A DNA stretch of 64,000 nt, taken from assembly GCF_001192835.1 (NCBI RefSeq), contig NZ_DF968183.1:372001-436000 (forward strand), read 5' to 3'. The position numbers and the translations under genes are program-made. This document shows, one piece after another, positions 25,290-33,752 of the stretch. The DNA comes from Lentimicrobium saccharophilum. GTDB taxonomy: Bacteria > Bacteroidota > Bacteroidia > Bacteroidales > Lentimicrobiaceae. Each line of letters starts with the position of its first letter. Position 1 is the first letter of the stretch. The notes under the pieces are model-generated. The model saw nothing but the letters and a program-made list of their open reading frames with translations. It did not search any database and was not told the origin of the DNA.

Positions 25290-26618
25290 ATGAAAGAGAT
25301 TTTCAGGCATGACACTCCGGTCAATTATGAAGTGGTGACGCGAAAAGTGAAGGAAATGGGGCTGGCAAGTGTCGGCAAGGCTAGCATCAGGGAAATCAAG
25401 CGGTTGGTTGATAACATCGAAAGGGAAACCGGCGACCGGTTTGTAAGGATGGAGATGGGTATTCCGGGTATGGCTCCTTCGGAAATTGGAACCAATGCAG
25501 AAATTGAAGCATTAAGGAAGGGAGTTGCTGCAATATATCCTGACATTGACGGTACACCTGAGCTAAAGAATGAGATTTCAAAGTTTGTAAAGAATTTTCT
25601 GGACATAGAAGTAAAACCTGAGGCCTGTATCCCCACCGTAGGGTCTATGCAGGGTAGTTTTGCGGCATTTCTCACGCTATCGCGTATGTCGCCTGAGCGT
25701 GACACCACCCTTTTTATTGATCCGGGATTCCCGGTACATAAGCAGCAGCACAGGGTGTTGGGCCAGAAATTTGAAAGTTTTGATGTATATGATTACCGTG
25801 GCGACAAATTGCGTGACAAACTGGAATCGTATTTTTCGAAAGGTAACATCCATTCGGTGTTGTATTCGAACCCCAATAATCCATCCTGGATATGCTTTAC
25901 CGATGAAGAACTTAAGACCATCGGTGAGCTGGCCAACAAATATAATGTTGTGATTTGTGAGGATCTGGCTTACTTCGGTATGGATTTCCGCAAGGACTAT
26001 TCCAGACCTGGCGTACCACCCTATCAACCTACCGTGGCAAAGTATACCAATAACTATATTCTGTTTATTTCCAGTTCAAAGGTATTCAGCTATGCCGGCC
26101 AGCGTATCGGGATGATGGTCATTTCCAATGATCTGTTTGGACGGAAGGTTGAGGGATTGAGGAAATATTATAATGTTGACATTTTCGGCAGGGCGATGAT
26201 CTTCGGGACTGTATATGCATTGAGTTCCGGAACGGCTCACTCGGCGCAATATGCCCTGGCGGCCATGCTGAAAGCTGCCAACGACGGTAGTTTTAACTTT
26301 ATTGACGAAGTAAAGATTTATGGCGAGAAGGCTCATGCCATGAAAAAGATGTTTACCGACAACGGATTCCATATCGTTTATGATACCGATGTGGACAAGC
26401 CGATTGCTGATGGGTTCTACTTTACCATTGCTTATCCCGGATATTCGGGTGAACAGCTGATTGAAGAACTGATCTATTACGGCATCAGTGCCATTTCACT
26501 GGCCATCACCGGCAGCGAGCATCTCGAAGGGTTAAGGGCCTGTGTTTCACTGGTTCATCCCGATCAGTTTCCAGCGCTTGAAGCACGCCTCAAAAAGTTT
26601 CACGAGCATAATTCCTGA
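25290..26618 (+). CDS. PLP-dependent aminotransferase, class I/II
   Basis: A 442-aa fold-type I PLP enzyme. Visible elements are the glycine-rich start of the cofactor domain (PTVGSMQGSFAAFLTL, about residues 115-130), YSNPNNPSWICFTDEEL (about 194-210), CEDLAYFGMDF for the PLP-ring Asp, and the lysine in SSSKVFSYAGQRIGMM (about 264). The N-terminus has a longer helix than AspC types. It sits about 170 bp before the 2-oxoacid:ferredoxin oxidoreductase genes on the same strand, so it may make the 2-oxoacid they oxidise. The donor amino acid is not known. A small stem at 26635-26652 follows the stop. Confidence 0.85.
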   Translation: MKEIFRHDTPVNYEVVTRKVKEMGLASVGKASIREIKRLVDNIERETGDRFVRMEMGIPGMAPSEIGTNAEIEALRKGVAAIYPDIDGTPELKNEISKFVKNFLDIEVKPEACIPTVGSMQGSFAAFLTLSRMSPERDTTLFIDPGFPVHKQQHRVLGQKFESFDVYDYRGDKLRDKLESYFSKGNIHSVLYSNPNNPSWICFTDEELKTIGELANKYNVVICEDLAYFGMDFRKDYSRPGVPPYQPTVAKYTNNYILFISSSKVFSYAGQRIGMMVISNDLFGRKVEGLRKYYNVDIFGRAMIFGTVYALSSGTAHSAQYALAAMLKAANDGSFNFIDEVKIYGEKAHAMKKMFTDNGFHIVYDTDVDKPIADGFYFTIAYPGYSGEQLIEELIYYGISAISLAITGSEHLEGLRACVSLVHPDQFPALEARLKKFHEHNS

Positions 26619-26634
26619 AAATGCTCCAGCCTGC

Positions 26635-26652
26635 CATTCTGAAATCAGAATG
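26635..26652 (+). terminator. Possible weak terminator after the aminotransferase gene
   Basis: CATTCTGA (26635-26642) pairs with TCAGAATG (26645-26652), with further partial pairing outside. No T-run follows, so this may be only an mRNA-end hairpin. Confidence 0.35.
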
Positions 26653-26704
26653 ATCTGAGCAGGTTGTTTAAAAGGATTATAAATTGCGCCTTTTTAGTTA
26701 TTTT

Positions 26705-26716
26705 GCAAACGTTTGC
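26705..26716. promoter_or_regulatory. Candidate LacI/GalR-type operator before the oxidoreductase operon
   Basis: GCAAACGTTTGC is a perfect 12-bp palindrome with the central CG typical of LacI-family operators (compare the PurR box core). It lies 70 bp upstream of the first ATG. The regulator is not in the window. Confidence 0.45.
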
Positions 26717-26786
26717 GGAGTCCGGATTGGATAAAAATCTATAATTTCGCTGCATCATAACGATCAAAACCAAACTCATATAGACC

Positions 26787-27011
26787 ATGGCAAAAGTAAA
26801 AGGTGACATTGTAATCGACATTGAGAAGTGCAAAGGATGCGGCGTATGTATTCCTGCTTGTCCCAATGATGTGATTGCATTGTCGAAAAATGTGAACGGC
26901 AAGGGTTATCACTATGCCGAATCTGTAAATGAAGAGTGCATCGGATGTGCCAATTGCGCTATTGTTTGCCCTGACGGGGTGATTACGGTTTACAGGAAGA
27001 AAATTGAGTAA
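26787..27011 (+). CDS. vorD: 2-oxoacid:ferredoxin oxidoreductase, ferredoxin-like (delta) subunit
   Basis: A 74-aa dicluster ferredoxin that carries electrons inside the oxidoreductase complex. Two full [4Fe-4S] motifs are visible: CKGCGVCIPACP (about residues 14-25) and CIGCANCAIVCP (about 52-63). It is the first of four genes in the order delta-alpha-beta-gamma, with gaps of 21, 4 and 74 bp. The gene symbol follows the Vor/Kor naming; whether the substrate is a branched-chain 2-oxoacid or 2-oxoglutarate cannot be settled from this subunit. Confidence 0.88.
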   Translation: MAKVKGDIVIDIEKCKGCGVCIPACPNDVIALSKNVNGKGYHYAESVNEECIGCANCAIVCPDGVITVYRKKIE

Positions 27012-27032
27012 GAATTTTAATTTTTAAGGTTT

Positions 27033-28115
27033 ATGAAAGAACTCAGATTAATGAAAGGCAATGAAGCCTTTGCCGAAGCAGCCATCCGCGCTGGTGCTGA
27101 TGGGTACTTTGGTTACCCGATAACCCCCCAGTCGGAGGTGATGGAATACCTGATGGCTGAAAAGCCTCACGAGCGCACCGGAATGGTGGTTCTTCAGGCA
27201 GAGAGTGAAGTGGCTGCCATCAATATGGTTTATGGCGGTGCCGCTTGCGGCAAGCGGGTGCTCACCTCCTCATCAAGCCCCGGAATCAGTCTTAAACAGG
27301 AAGGAATTTCTTACATTGCCGGTGCCGAACTGCCCTGCGTTATCCTGAACGTTGTTCGCGGGGGTCCTGGACTGGGAACCATTCAGCCTTCACAATCTGA
27401 CTATTTCCAGTCAACAAAAGGCGGCGGACATGGTGATTACCGCATGATCGTGCTTGCACCTTCATCCGTACAGGAAATGGCTGACTTTGCACGCCTGGGT
27501 TTTGACCTGGCCTTTAAGTACCGCAATCCTGTGCTGGTACTATCCGATGGCGCTATCGGGCAGATGATGGAGAAAGTGGAGCTGGATGAGCAGCGTCCGC
27601 GTTTTACCGAAGAAGAGATCATCAAAAACACGCCCTGGGCAACCACCGGAAAAACCAAAGACAGGGAGCGCAATATCATTACCTCACTGGATCTTGACTC
27701 GGCAAAACAGGAATTGCACAACCATGCACTCCAGGCTAAATACAAACTGATGCAGGAGCAGGAAACCCGCTATGAGATGATCAGCTGTGAAGATGCTGAT
27801 TACCTTATTGTTGCTTATGGTACTAGTGCACGTATCAGCCAGAAGGCTGTTGACGTACTGAGAGCGGATGGTATCAAAGTCGGATTGTTGCGCCCCATTA
27901 CCCTTTTCCCCTTTCCAACTGAAATCATTTCCAAACTGGCTGATCAGGTAAAAGGAATCCTGACTGTTGAAATGAGCGCCGGACAGATGATTGAGGATGT
28001 AAAACTTGCAGTCGGCTGCAGGGTAAAAGTTGAGCATTTCGGCAGAATGGGCGGTATCATCCCCTCTCCCACCGAAGTGGTTGAAGCAATGCAAACAAAA
28101 ATAATCGGAGGATAA
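27033..28115 (+). CDS. vorB: 2-oxoacid:ferredoxin oxidoreductase, alpha subunit
   Basis: A 360-aa subunit with the pyrimidine-binding domain of a thiamine-diphosphate enzyme, which together with the beta subunit oxidises a 2-oxoacid to acyl-CoA while reducing ferredoxin. The start KGNEAFAEAAIRAGADGYFG and the motif GYPITPQSEVMEYL (about residues 29-42) are typical. NVVRGGPGLGTIQPSQSDYF matches the family, and the C-terminal part holds the transketolase C-like domain (VEMSAGQMIEDVKLAV). Single-copy VorB and KorA are alike; the four-gene order suits either. The beta gene starts 4 nt after its stop, so they are translationally coupled. Confidence 0.9.
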   Translation: MKELRLMKGNEAFAEAAIRAGADGYFGYPITPQSEVMEYLMAEKPHERTGMVVLQAESEVAAINMVYGGAACGKRVLTSSSSPGISLKQEGISYIAGAELPCVILNVVRGGPGLGTIQPSQSDYFQSTKGGGHGDYRMIVLAPSSVQEMADFARLGFDLAFKYRNPVLVLSDGAIGQMMEKVELDEQRPRFTEEEIIKNTPWATTGKTKDRERNIITSLDLDSAKQELHNHALQAKYKLMQEQETRYEMISCEDADYLIVAYGTSARISQKAVDVLRADGIKVGLLRPITLFPFPTEIISKLADQVKGILTVEMSAGQMIEDVKLAVGCRVKVEHFGRMGGIIPSPTEVVEAMQTKIIGG

Positions 28116-28119
28116 TGCT

Positions 28120-28893
28120 ATGGCTGAAATAACCAAAGAAGATATCCGTAAACCGGAGAATCTTGTATATAAGAAAACCGAATTGCTCACTGACAAACCG
28201 CTGAGTTATTGTCCTGGATGCGGTCATGGCACTGCCCACCGAATAGTGATGGAAGTGCTGGAAGAAATGGACATACAGGATAAAACCATCGGCATTGCAC
28301 CGGTAGGTTGCTCTGTGCTTGCCTATGAGTTTATGAACATCGACATGCAGCAAGCCGCTCATGGTCGTGCCCCGGCATTGGCCACCGCGGTGAAGAGGTT
28401 GAATCCCGATAAATTTGTTTTCACTTACCAGGGCGACGGTGACCTGGCTGCCATCGGCACTGCCGAAACCATCCACGCCTGTAACCGGGGTGAGAATATT
28501 GTAATTATCTTCATCAACAACGGTATATACGGGATGACCGGAGGCCAAATGGCGCCCACCACCCTTCCCGGGATGAAATCATCCACATCGCCTTACGGCA
28601 GGGATGTTCATATGATGGGTAACCCCTTAAAGATGACTGAATTGGTTGCCCAACTCCCCGGCACCATTTATGTAACCCGTCAGGCAGTGCATACCCCGGC
28701 GAATGTGCGAAAAACCAAAAAGGCGATCCGGAAGGCTTTCGAAAATCAGAAACTGAATAAAGGCCTCTCATTCGTAGAGATCGTATCGAACTGCAACTCA
28801 GGCTGGAAAATGAATCCCGTTCAGGCCAACGAATGGATGGTAGAAAACATGTTCCCCTTCTACCCGTTGGGCGATATCAAGGTGAATGACTAA
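28120..28893 (+). CDS. vorA: 2-oxoacid:ferredoxin oxidoreductase, beta subunit (TPP-binding)
   Basis: A 257-aa subunit that binds thiamine diphosphate. The cysteine-containing start SYCPGCGHGTAHR, the phosphate/Mg motif GDGDLAAIG (about residues 107-115) followed by the NNGIYGMTGGQMAPTT loop (about 130-145), and the C-terminal VEIVSNCNSGW are standard for VorA/KorB. It overlaps functionally with the preceding alpha gene (4-nt gap) and is followed after 74 bp by the gamma gene. The particular 2-oxoacid cannot be deduced. Confidence 0.9.
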   Translation: MAEITKEDIRKPENLVYKKTELLTDKPLSYCPGCGHGTAHRIVMEVLEEMDIQDKTIGIAPVGCSVLAYEFMNIDMQQAAHGRAPALATAVKRLNPDKFVFTYQGDGDLAAIGTAETIHACNRGENIVIIFINNGIYGMTGGQMAPTTLPGMKSSTSPYGRDVHMMGNPLKMTELVAQLPGTIYVTRQAVHTPANVRKTKKAIRKAFENQKLNKGLSFVEIVSNCNSGWKMNPVQANEWMVENMFPFYPLGDIKVND

Positions 28894-28967
28894 CTGAAAT
28901 GCCGGTAACATCCGGCAGTTACAGACAGAGTCGACCATTCCGGTTTAAAAATTAAAAAGTAAAAGCA

Positions 28968-29522
28968 ATGACAGAAGAAATCATTATAGCAGGATTCGGA
29001 GGACAGGGCGTCCTTTCAATGGGAAAGATTCTGGCCTATTCCGGCGTGATGGAAAATAAGGAAGTAAGCTGGATGCCTTCCTATGGTCCTGAAATGCGCG
29101 GAGGTACAGCCAACGTAACCGTCATCATCAGCGATGAACGTATCAGCTCACCCATTGTTAATCAGTTTGATACCGCGATTATTCTTAATCAGCAGTCAAT
29201 GGACAAATTTGAGAAATCTGTGAAGCCCGGAGGCCTGCTGATTTATGACCCAAACGGAATCACGCGTCATCCTCAGCGTCAGGATATCAATATCTACCAG
29301 ATAGAAGCAGCCGATGAGGCAGCACGAATGGGCCTGACAAAGGTGTTTAATATGGTGGTACTCGGAGGTTTCCTGAAACTGAAACCTATTGTACAGCCGG
29401 AATTTATCCGTAAAGGACTTGAGAAATCCCTTCCCAAGCGCCACCACGGAATGATTCCCGAAAACGAGAAAGCCATCGGTAAAGGCAAAGAAATCATCAA
29501 ATCAGTGCATCTGCTGAATTAG
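28968..29522 (+). CDS. vorC: 2-oxoacid:ferredoxin oxidoreductase, gamma subunit
   Basis: A 184-aa subunit of the POR gamma family, which shapes the CoA-binding site of the complex. The typical start IIIAGFGGQGVLSMGKILAY (about residues 5-24) and the SWMPSYGPEMRGG motif (about 36-48) are plain. It closes the four-gene operon and is followed by a strong terminator at 29552. The 74-bp gap before it holds no hairpin that would suggest an internal end of transcription. Confidence 0.9.
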   Translation: MTEEIIIAGFGGQGVLSMGKILAYSGVMENKEVSWMPSYGPEMRGGTANVTVIISDERISSPIVNQFDTAIILNQQSMDKFEKSVKPGGLLIYDPNGITRHPQRQDINIYQIEAADEAARMGLTKVFNMVVLGGFLKLKPIVQPEFIRKGLEKSLPKRHHGMIPENEKAIGKGKEIIKSVHLLN

Positions 29523-29551
29523 ATTTCCTTTTCACACACACACCAATCATC

Positions 29552-29586
29552 CGGACCTGCTGCAAAACAGCAGGTCCGTTTTTTTC
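29552..29586 (+). terminator. Terminator of the oxidoreductase operon
   Basis: CGGACCTGCTG (29552-29562) pairs with CAGCAGGTCCG (29568-29578), an 11-bp perfect stem, followed by eight T. Confidence 0.9.
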
Positions 29587-29614
29587 AGAATAACCGGTAT
29601 GTGTTCTATTCACT

Positions 29615-29622
29615 TAATTTTG
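29615..29622 (+). promoter_or_regulatory. -7 box directly before the TIGR02757 gene
   Basis: TAATTTTG matches TAnnTTTG. Only 4 nt separate it from the ATG at 29627, so the mRNA may be leaderless. Confidence 0.55.
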
Positions 29623-29626
29623 TCAA

Positions 29627-30397
29627 ATGAATACCAAAGAACTTAAGTCTCTGCTCGATGCAAAGGCCGAATATTACAACAGGGTCGATTTTATCCATGC
29701 TGACCCCATCAGTATTCCTCATGCATTTACTGACAGAGCGGATATTGAGATCGCAGGGTTTCTTGTGGCTACCATAGCCTGGGGGCAGCGGGTTTCGATT
29801 GTAAGAAACGGTTTCAGGCTGATGGAGCTGATGGATAATGCGCCTTACGATTTTGTAATGAATGCCGGACCTGCTGATTTAAAGCAAATTTCTGCATTTG
29901 TTCACCGGACGTTCAATGCCGATGACAGCCTGTTCTTTATCGCTTCACTCAAAAATATTTACCGTTTGCATGGCGGACTCGAGCAGGCCTTTGCCGCAGG
30001 CCTCAGATCAGGAGATCAGAATGTTTATAACAGCCTTTTGCGCTTCAGGGAACTTTTTCTTGAAACCCCTCACCTGCCGCGCTCTGAGAAACACCTGGCC
30101 AATCCGGCATCGGGTAGTACCGCCAAAAGGCTGAATATGTTTCTGCGGTGGATGGTAAGGCATGATGCCAAAGGCGTTGATTTCGGACTTTGGAAACTGA
30201 TTTCCCCTGCTCAGCTCTGCTGCCCGCTCGATCTGCATGTAGGAAATGTCGCCCGCAGGCTGGGGATTATGAGACGTGCACAGAATGACTGGAAAGCGGT
30301 AGAGGAAATCGATCAGGTGCTCCGCAGTTTCGACCCTGTTGATCCGGTCAAGTATGATTTTGCACTTTTCAGCATGGGAATATCTGAAAAATTATAG
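29627..30397 (+). CDS. TIGR02757 (DUF2400) family protein
   Basis: A 256-aa cytoplasmic protein of the TIGR02757 family, seen widely in Bacteroidota. Characteristic segments are FIHADPISIPHAFTDRADIE (about residues 22-41), ATIAWGQRVSIVRNG, KRLNMFLRWMVRHD (about 167-180) and PLDLHVGNVARRLG. The all-helical fold with a helix-hairpin-like middle resembles DNA glycosylases, but no enzyme activity has been shown that I know of. It is monocistronic with a -7 box just 4 nt upstream. Confidence 0.85.
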   Translation: MNTKELKSLLDAKAEYYNRVDFIHADPISIPHAFTDRADIEIAGFLVATIAWGQRVSIVRNGFRLMELMDNAPYDFVMNAGPADLKQISAFVHRTFNADDSLFFIASLKNIYRLHGGLEQAFAAGLRSGDQNVYNSLLRFRELFLETPHLPRSEKHLANPASGSTAKRLNMFLRWMVRHDAKGVDFGLWKLISPAQLCCPLDLHVGNVARRLGIMRRAQNDWKAVEEIDQVLRSFDPVDPVKYDFALFSMGISEKL

Positions 30398-30505
30398 CCG
30401 ACCGGGCGTAAACCACTATTCCTTAATAAAATCCGGCCACTTCATTCAGTAGGTGCCAATAATAAATGTTTCGGCAATGTTGCTCATCAAAGAAACAGTA
30501 ACCGG

Positions 30506-30539
30506 AAAAAACTGCCCGTATCGCATCAGATACGGGCAG
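30506..30539 (-). terminator. Terminator of the Pmp3-like gene
   Basis: CTGCCCGTATC (30512-30522) pairs with GATACGGGCAG (30529-30539); on the minus strand it is followed by six T. It lies about 50 nt after the stop of the gene at 30591. Confidence 0.85.
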
Positions 30540-30590
30540 GTCAGGGAAACAATATGTGTTTAAGTTCAGGTTCCCAAAAATCAGGGCTTT

Positions 30591-30920
30591 TTATTTAAGC
30601 ACATGATATAAGGCATGGATCACACCCGGAATCCAGAAGAACAGCGTCAGAATGAGGTTTACAATAAACGGGGTTCCGGCATCGTCATATTTCAGAAAAA
30701 CAGCCAATGGAGGAAGAATAAAACAAAGAATCACAAGCAGCAGGGTTTCGGTATCAGCGGCCGGTGCGGCAGGGGCTTCCATGGATGCAGCCGGGGCTAA
30801 CGATTCGGTAAGAGCCTGGCTCTTTTTGCCGGCAAAAGCTGCATCTGCAACATTCACAAATCCTAACATAAATATTACCAGAAGCATGGTAATGGTCATT
30901 CCGGGTTTAAAGATTTTCAT
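30591..30920 (-). CDS. YqaE/Pmp3-family membrane protein with N-terminal signal
   Basis: A 109-aa protein. The C-terminal 50 residues are a Pmp3/YqaE domain: LLVILCFILPPLAVFLKYD (about residues 60-78), then LILTLFFWIPGVIHALYHV. This family of two-helix proteolipids affects membrane potential and stress tolerance. Unlike the usual 50-60 aa YqaE, it has a signal-peptide-like start (TMLLVIFMLGFVNVADA) and an Ala/Pro-rich spacer (about residues 28-58). Similar extended forms exist in Bacteroidota, where the spacer would lie in the periplasm. It is monocistronic. Confidence 0.85.
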   Translation of the reverse strand: MKIFKPGMTITMLLVIFMLGFVNVADAAFAGKKSQALTESLAPAASMEAPAAPAADTETLLLVILCFILPPLAVFLKYDDAGTPFIVNLILTLFFWIPGVIHALYHVLK

Positions 30921-30966
30921 AATTTTACAAGATTAAGTTTAACATAGGATTTACGGGTTAAAGGTA

Positions 30967-31863
30967 ATGAATAAAAACAGCAGGATCATTCTTTCATTGA
31001 TTATATTTCTGAATTTGTGTCATCATGCATTTGCCCAGCAAATGACCCTTACCGGCGCCATTGTGCTTGACAGGACTGAAGTAATGAGTTACTCTATTAT
31101 TTATCAGCTTGGGAACAAAAACACCCTTACAGGATATTCGGTGAGCGACCGCAATGGCAAAGAAGAAACAAAAGCCAGAATTTCAGGGACATATAATCCC
31201 AAAACCAAGGTCCTGGAATTTGAAGAACATTTCATTGAATCCACAAAATCAAAAACCCCGGCTGAAGAATTCTGTCTGATGAAAGTAACCGGAACTTTTG
31301 AAAAAAAGGCCGGGCAGTCCGTTTATACCGGAAAGTTTACCTCAAAAAGTGCCGATCCTCTGGTAATCTGCGCATCCGGAACCATTCTGATGATGACAGA
31401 AGAAAAAATCGAACAGTTATCGGCAAAAGTAGAGAAAGCATTTGGAGAACTTCCAATGTCTGACTCCGTCCGGGAAAAAGCGGAAGGTAAACCTGTTGAT
31501 ACAGCCACCTGGGTGCGCAATGTGGTTGAAGTAACGCCAGGCTCGGTCAAGACAATGAAGCTGCATGATGATCAGATTCAGATAGATCTGGTAGACGACC
31601 GTTTTCAGGACGGTGATAAGATAACCATCCTGAAAAACAATGAGAGAATCGTGAGCGGACTTGAGATTACCAATAAAGTTAAATCTTTCAGATTTAACAT
31701 CGGTAAAGATGAAAATGAAGTCACTTATACATTCTTTGCCGAAGACGAAGGATCCATCGCGCTGACCACCCTGAAAGCCTTTTTCAGAAACGGTCACGAA
31801 CATACACTGATCATGGCCGGCATGAATAAAGGCCAATCGGTTAAAGTTGTTTTCCGCAGGTAA
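30967..31863 (+). CDS. Secreted protein of unknown function
   Basis: A 298-aa protein with a signal peptide (about residues 1-23, ending HAFAQ). The first half is a beta-rich domain (TGAIVLDRTEVMSYSIIYQ through the LVICASGTILMM strand), then an acidic helical linker (EKIEQLSAKVEKAFGE), then a second beta domain (VDDRFQDGDKITILKNNE; VVFRR at the C-terminus). The second domain looks like a small repeated sandwich, seen in other Bacteroidota exported proteins. No named family was recognised. It is divergent from the Pmp3-like gene (46 bp apart). Confidence 0.6.
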   Translation: MNKNSRIILSLIIFLNLCHHAFAQQMTLTGAIVLDRTEVMSYSIIYQLGNKNTLTGYSVSDRNGKEETKARISGTYNPKTKVLEFEEHFIESTKSKTPAEEFCLMKVTGTFEKKAGQSVYTGKFTSKSADPLVICASGTILMMTEEKIEQLSAKVEKAFGELPMSDSVREKAEGKPVDTATWVRNVVEVTPGSVKTMKLHDDQIQIDLVDDRFQDGDKITILKNNERIVSGLEITNKVKSFRFNIGKDENEVTYTFFAEDEGSIALTTLKAFFRNGHEHTLIMAGMNKGQSVKVVFRR

Positions 31864-31935
31864 GCAGGCTTTCAATACCAAATAACGATTTCACGGGATA
31901 ACTCCCGAATCAGTCGCATCCAGAATTATTAAAGC

Positions 31936-31943
31936 TACTTTTG
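31936..31943 (+). promoter_or_regulatory. -7 box directly before the thioredoxin-like gene
   Basis: TACTTTTG matches TAnnTTTG; 4 nt separate it from the ATG at 31948. Confidence 0.55.
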
Positions 31944-31947
31944 TCTT

Positions 31948-32280
31948 ATGAAAATTGAAATCAGAAATCCGGAAGAACTTAACACGCTTGTGTCTTCATC
32001 CACTGCCCTGCTTTTATATTTTTTCAATGATAGCTGCGCGCCCTGTGTGGCCTTGCGGCCCAAAGTGGAGCAGTTGATTTCAGGGGAGTTTCCAAAGATG
32101 AAACATGCCTATATCAATGTAGCCCTGCATCCATTGATGGCAGCATCAAACAATGTGTTTGCCAGTCCGACGATCATAGCTTTTTTTGACGGAAAAGAGA
32201 CTTTCAGGGTCAGCAAGTATATCTCTCTTGATGAGTTGGCCGGGAGGATCGAACGGTATTATAGCCTGATTTTCGATTGA
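31948..32280 (+). CDS. Thioredoxin-family protein, cytoplasmic
   Basis: A 110-aa single-domain thioredoxin fold. The active-site motif is CAPC in FNDSCAPCVALRPKV (about residues 29-32 for the pair), not the standard CGPC. The cis-proline region is present as FASPTIIAFFDG. It lacks a signal peptide. Electron donor and target are unknown, and the changed dipeptide (Ala-Pro) should alter the redox potential. It is close to no other redox gene on the same strand. Confidence 0.85.
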   Translation: MKIEIRNPEELNTLVSSSTALLLYFFNDSCAPCVALRPKVEQLISGEFPKMKHAYINVALHPLMAASNNVFASPTIIAFFDGKETFRVSKYISLDELAGRIERYYSLIFD

Positions 32281-32337
32281 TGCAAGGGGCCAGGTTTGTA
32301 AAATTCCCGGGTGCTATCCTTTGACTGATCAGATCGG

Positions 32338-33651
32338 TTAAATGGCTTTATCGCGCCGGTAAGACCATATCATGATCAGGATGGCAATAAAAAGAGAAGC
32401 GGCCCCAAGACTGAAAGTAAAAACAAAGCCAAACAATTCATAAAACAGGACTCCGAGTAATGGGGCAAATACGGCGCGTGTGGCTGTCAGAAACAAGTGT
32501 ACCGACTGGTATTCTCCGGCCTCGTGTGGCTTACAGAAATAAGCAGATCCGATGTTCCAGAGCAATGACATGGTAGCGGCAAAAACTGCATGAAACAATA
32601 CAAACGGGATCATGCTGTAAAATAACCTGAAATTACCCAGCTGTATGTTTTGCGGAAAATAGGCCGTAAGCACCAGGCTCAGCAGGTAAAGCATAATGGA
32701 TGCAAATGTGATGGCGGCAAATTTCCGGGGATCAATTTTCCCCAACGTTCTTCCGAAAAAAGGAATAAGAAACAAAGCAATAATATTGTAGCTGTTTTTA
32801 TAGGTTGCCACACTGAAGTAGTTCAATCCAAGCTGTCTTTCAAAAAAGATGGTCATCACGGTAACTGTGCTCATAAATGCAAAACCATAAAATAGAAACC
32901 CCAGCTCAAAATGCCTGAAGGGGACATTTTCCCTCATGATACGGCGCATACCGAGGGCCGAAGTTTTTACATTTTGCCAGAAACTGTTTTCCGCCGGTTC
33001 AACTTTCTCTTCGACGTATTGAATTTTCGACAAGAGGTAGGTGGAAATAACACCTGCCAATGCAGCCAGGGCAAACACATAAGTGTATGAATTCTTGTCA
33101 TAATCAAGCAGCATACCGTAGGCAAAGGCGGTGACCAGCATCAGCACTTTACCATAAACAGTGGCCAGACTGTATAGCTTCCCAAAGTGCTCATGACGGT
33201 AGTTATTCTTGAGAAACAGGTTAATGGTCGGAAAAATCACCGGATTGCCCATATAATAAATTAGAAAAAGGCCCAGAAATACATAATGATATAGTGGATT
33301 TGCCTCTATAACCCCTGAACTGCGCGGAAAAAAAAGCAGAATGGCAAGAGGGGCGCGTGTAAGCAGTCCGGTGATCCTGATCAGCTTAGGCTTGTCATGC
33401 ATCCTTTTCAGCCATTCGGAAATGAAGATCAGAAAAATAAAAACAAGTACTGAGAACTGAAACAGAAAACTAAGCTGATAGGATGACCCGTGCAGGCTCT
33501 TCAGAAATACAAATTCATTGAGGGTAAGCACCCCTGCAACAAAATTATCAAGGAGGGTATAGCCCAGATGAAGCCTGAATGTCTGTTTCTCACCAGCCTG
33601 CAAGTTGTTCAACCCATGTCTCCGGGACAGATAATTTATGATCAGCTTCAT
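32338..33651 (-). CDS. Major facilitator superfamily transporter
   Basis: A 437-aa inner-membrane protein with about twelve hydrophobic segments in two halves. The substrate is unknown. The loop between helices 2 and 3 is weakly conserved (SEWLKRMHDKPKLI), like MFS motif A. The start at 33651 is supported by a -7 box that lies only 5 nt upstream (33657-33664). It is divergent from the glutathione peroxidase gene. A drug- or nutrient-type exporter is possible, but nothing in the sequence decides it. Confidence 0.75.
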   Translation of the reverse strand: MKLIINYLSRRHGLNNLQAGEKQTFRLHLGYTLLDNFVAGVLTLNEFVFLKSLHGSSYQLSFLFQFSVLVFIFLIFISEWLKRMHDKPKLIRITGLLTRAPLAILLFFPRSSGVIEANPLYHYVFLGLFLIYYMGNPVIFPTINLFLKNNYRHEHFGKLYSLATVYGKVLMLVTAFAYGMLLDYDKNSYTYVFALAALAGVISTYLLSKIQYVEEKVEPAENSFWQNVKTSALGMRRIMRENVPFRHFELGFLFYGFAFMSTVTVMTIFFERQLGLNYFSVATYKNSYNIIALFLIPFFGRTLGKIDPRKFAAITFASIMLYLLSLVLTAYFPQNIQLGNFRLFYSMIPFVLFHAVFAATMSLLWNIGSAYFCKPHEAGEYQSVHLFLTATRAVFAPLLGVLFYELFGFVFTFSLGAASLFIAILIMIWSYRRDKAI

Positions 33652-33656
33652 GGGTG

Positions 33657-33664
33657 CAAAGGTA
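33657..33664 (-). promoter_or_regulatory. -7 box directly before the MFS gene
   Basis: The minus strand reads TACCTTTG, a full TAnnTTTG, 5 nt before the ATG. Confidence 0.55.
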
Positions 33665-33752
33665 AGGAGTGCAATCCAAATTATTGTCTAAAGAAAAAAT
33701 GTACATCCTGAACAAAACCTGAGGTCCGGCGTTCATTAAAAAAACAAACAAT

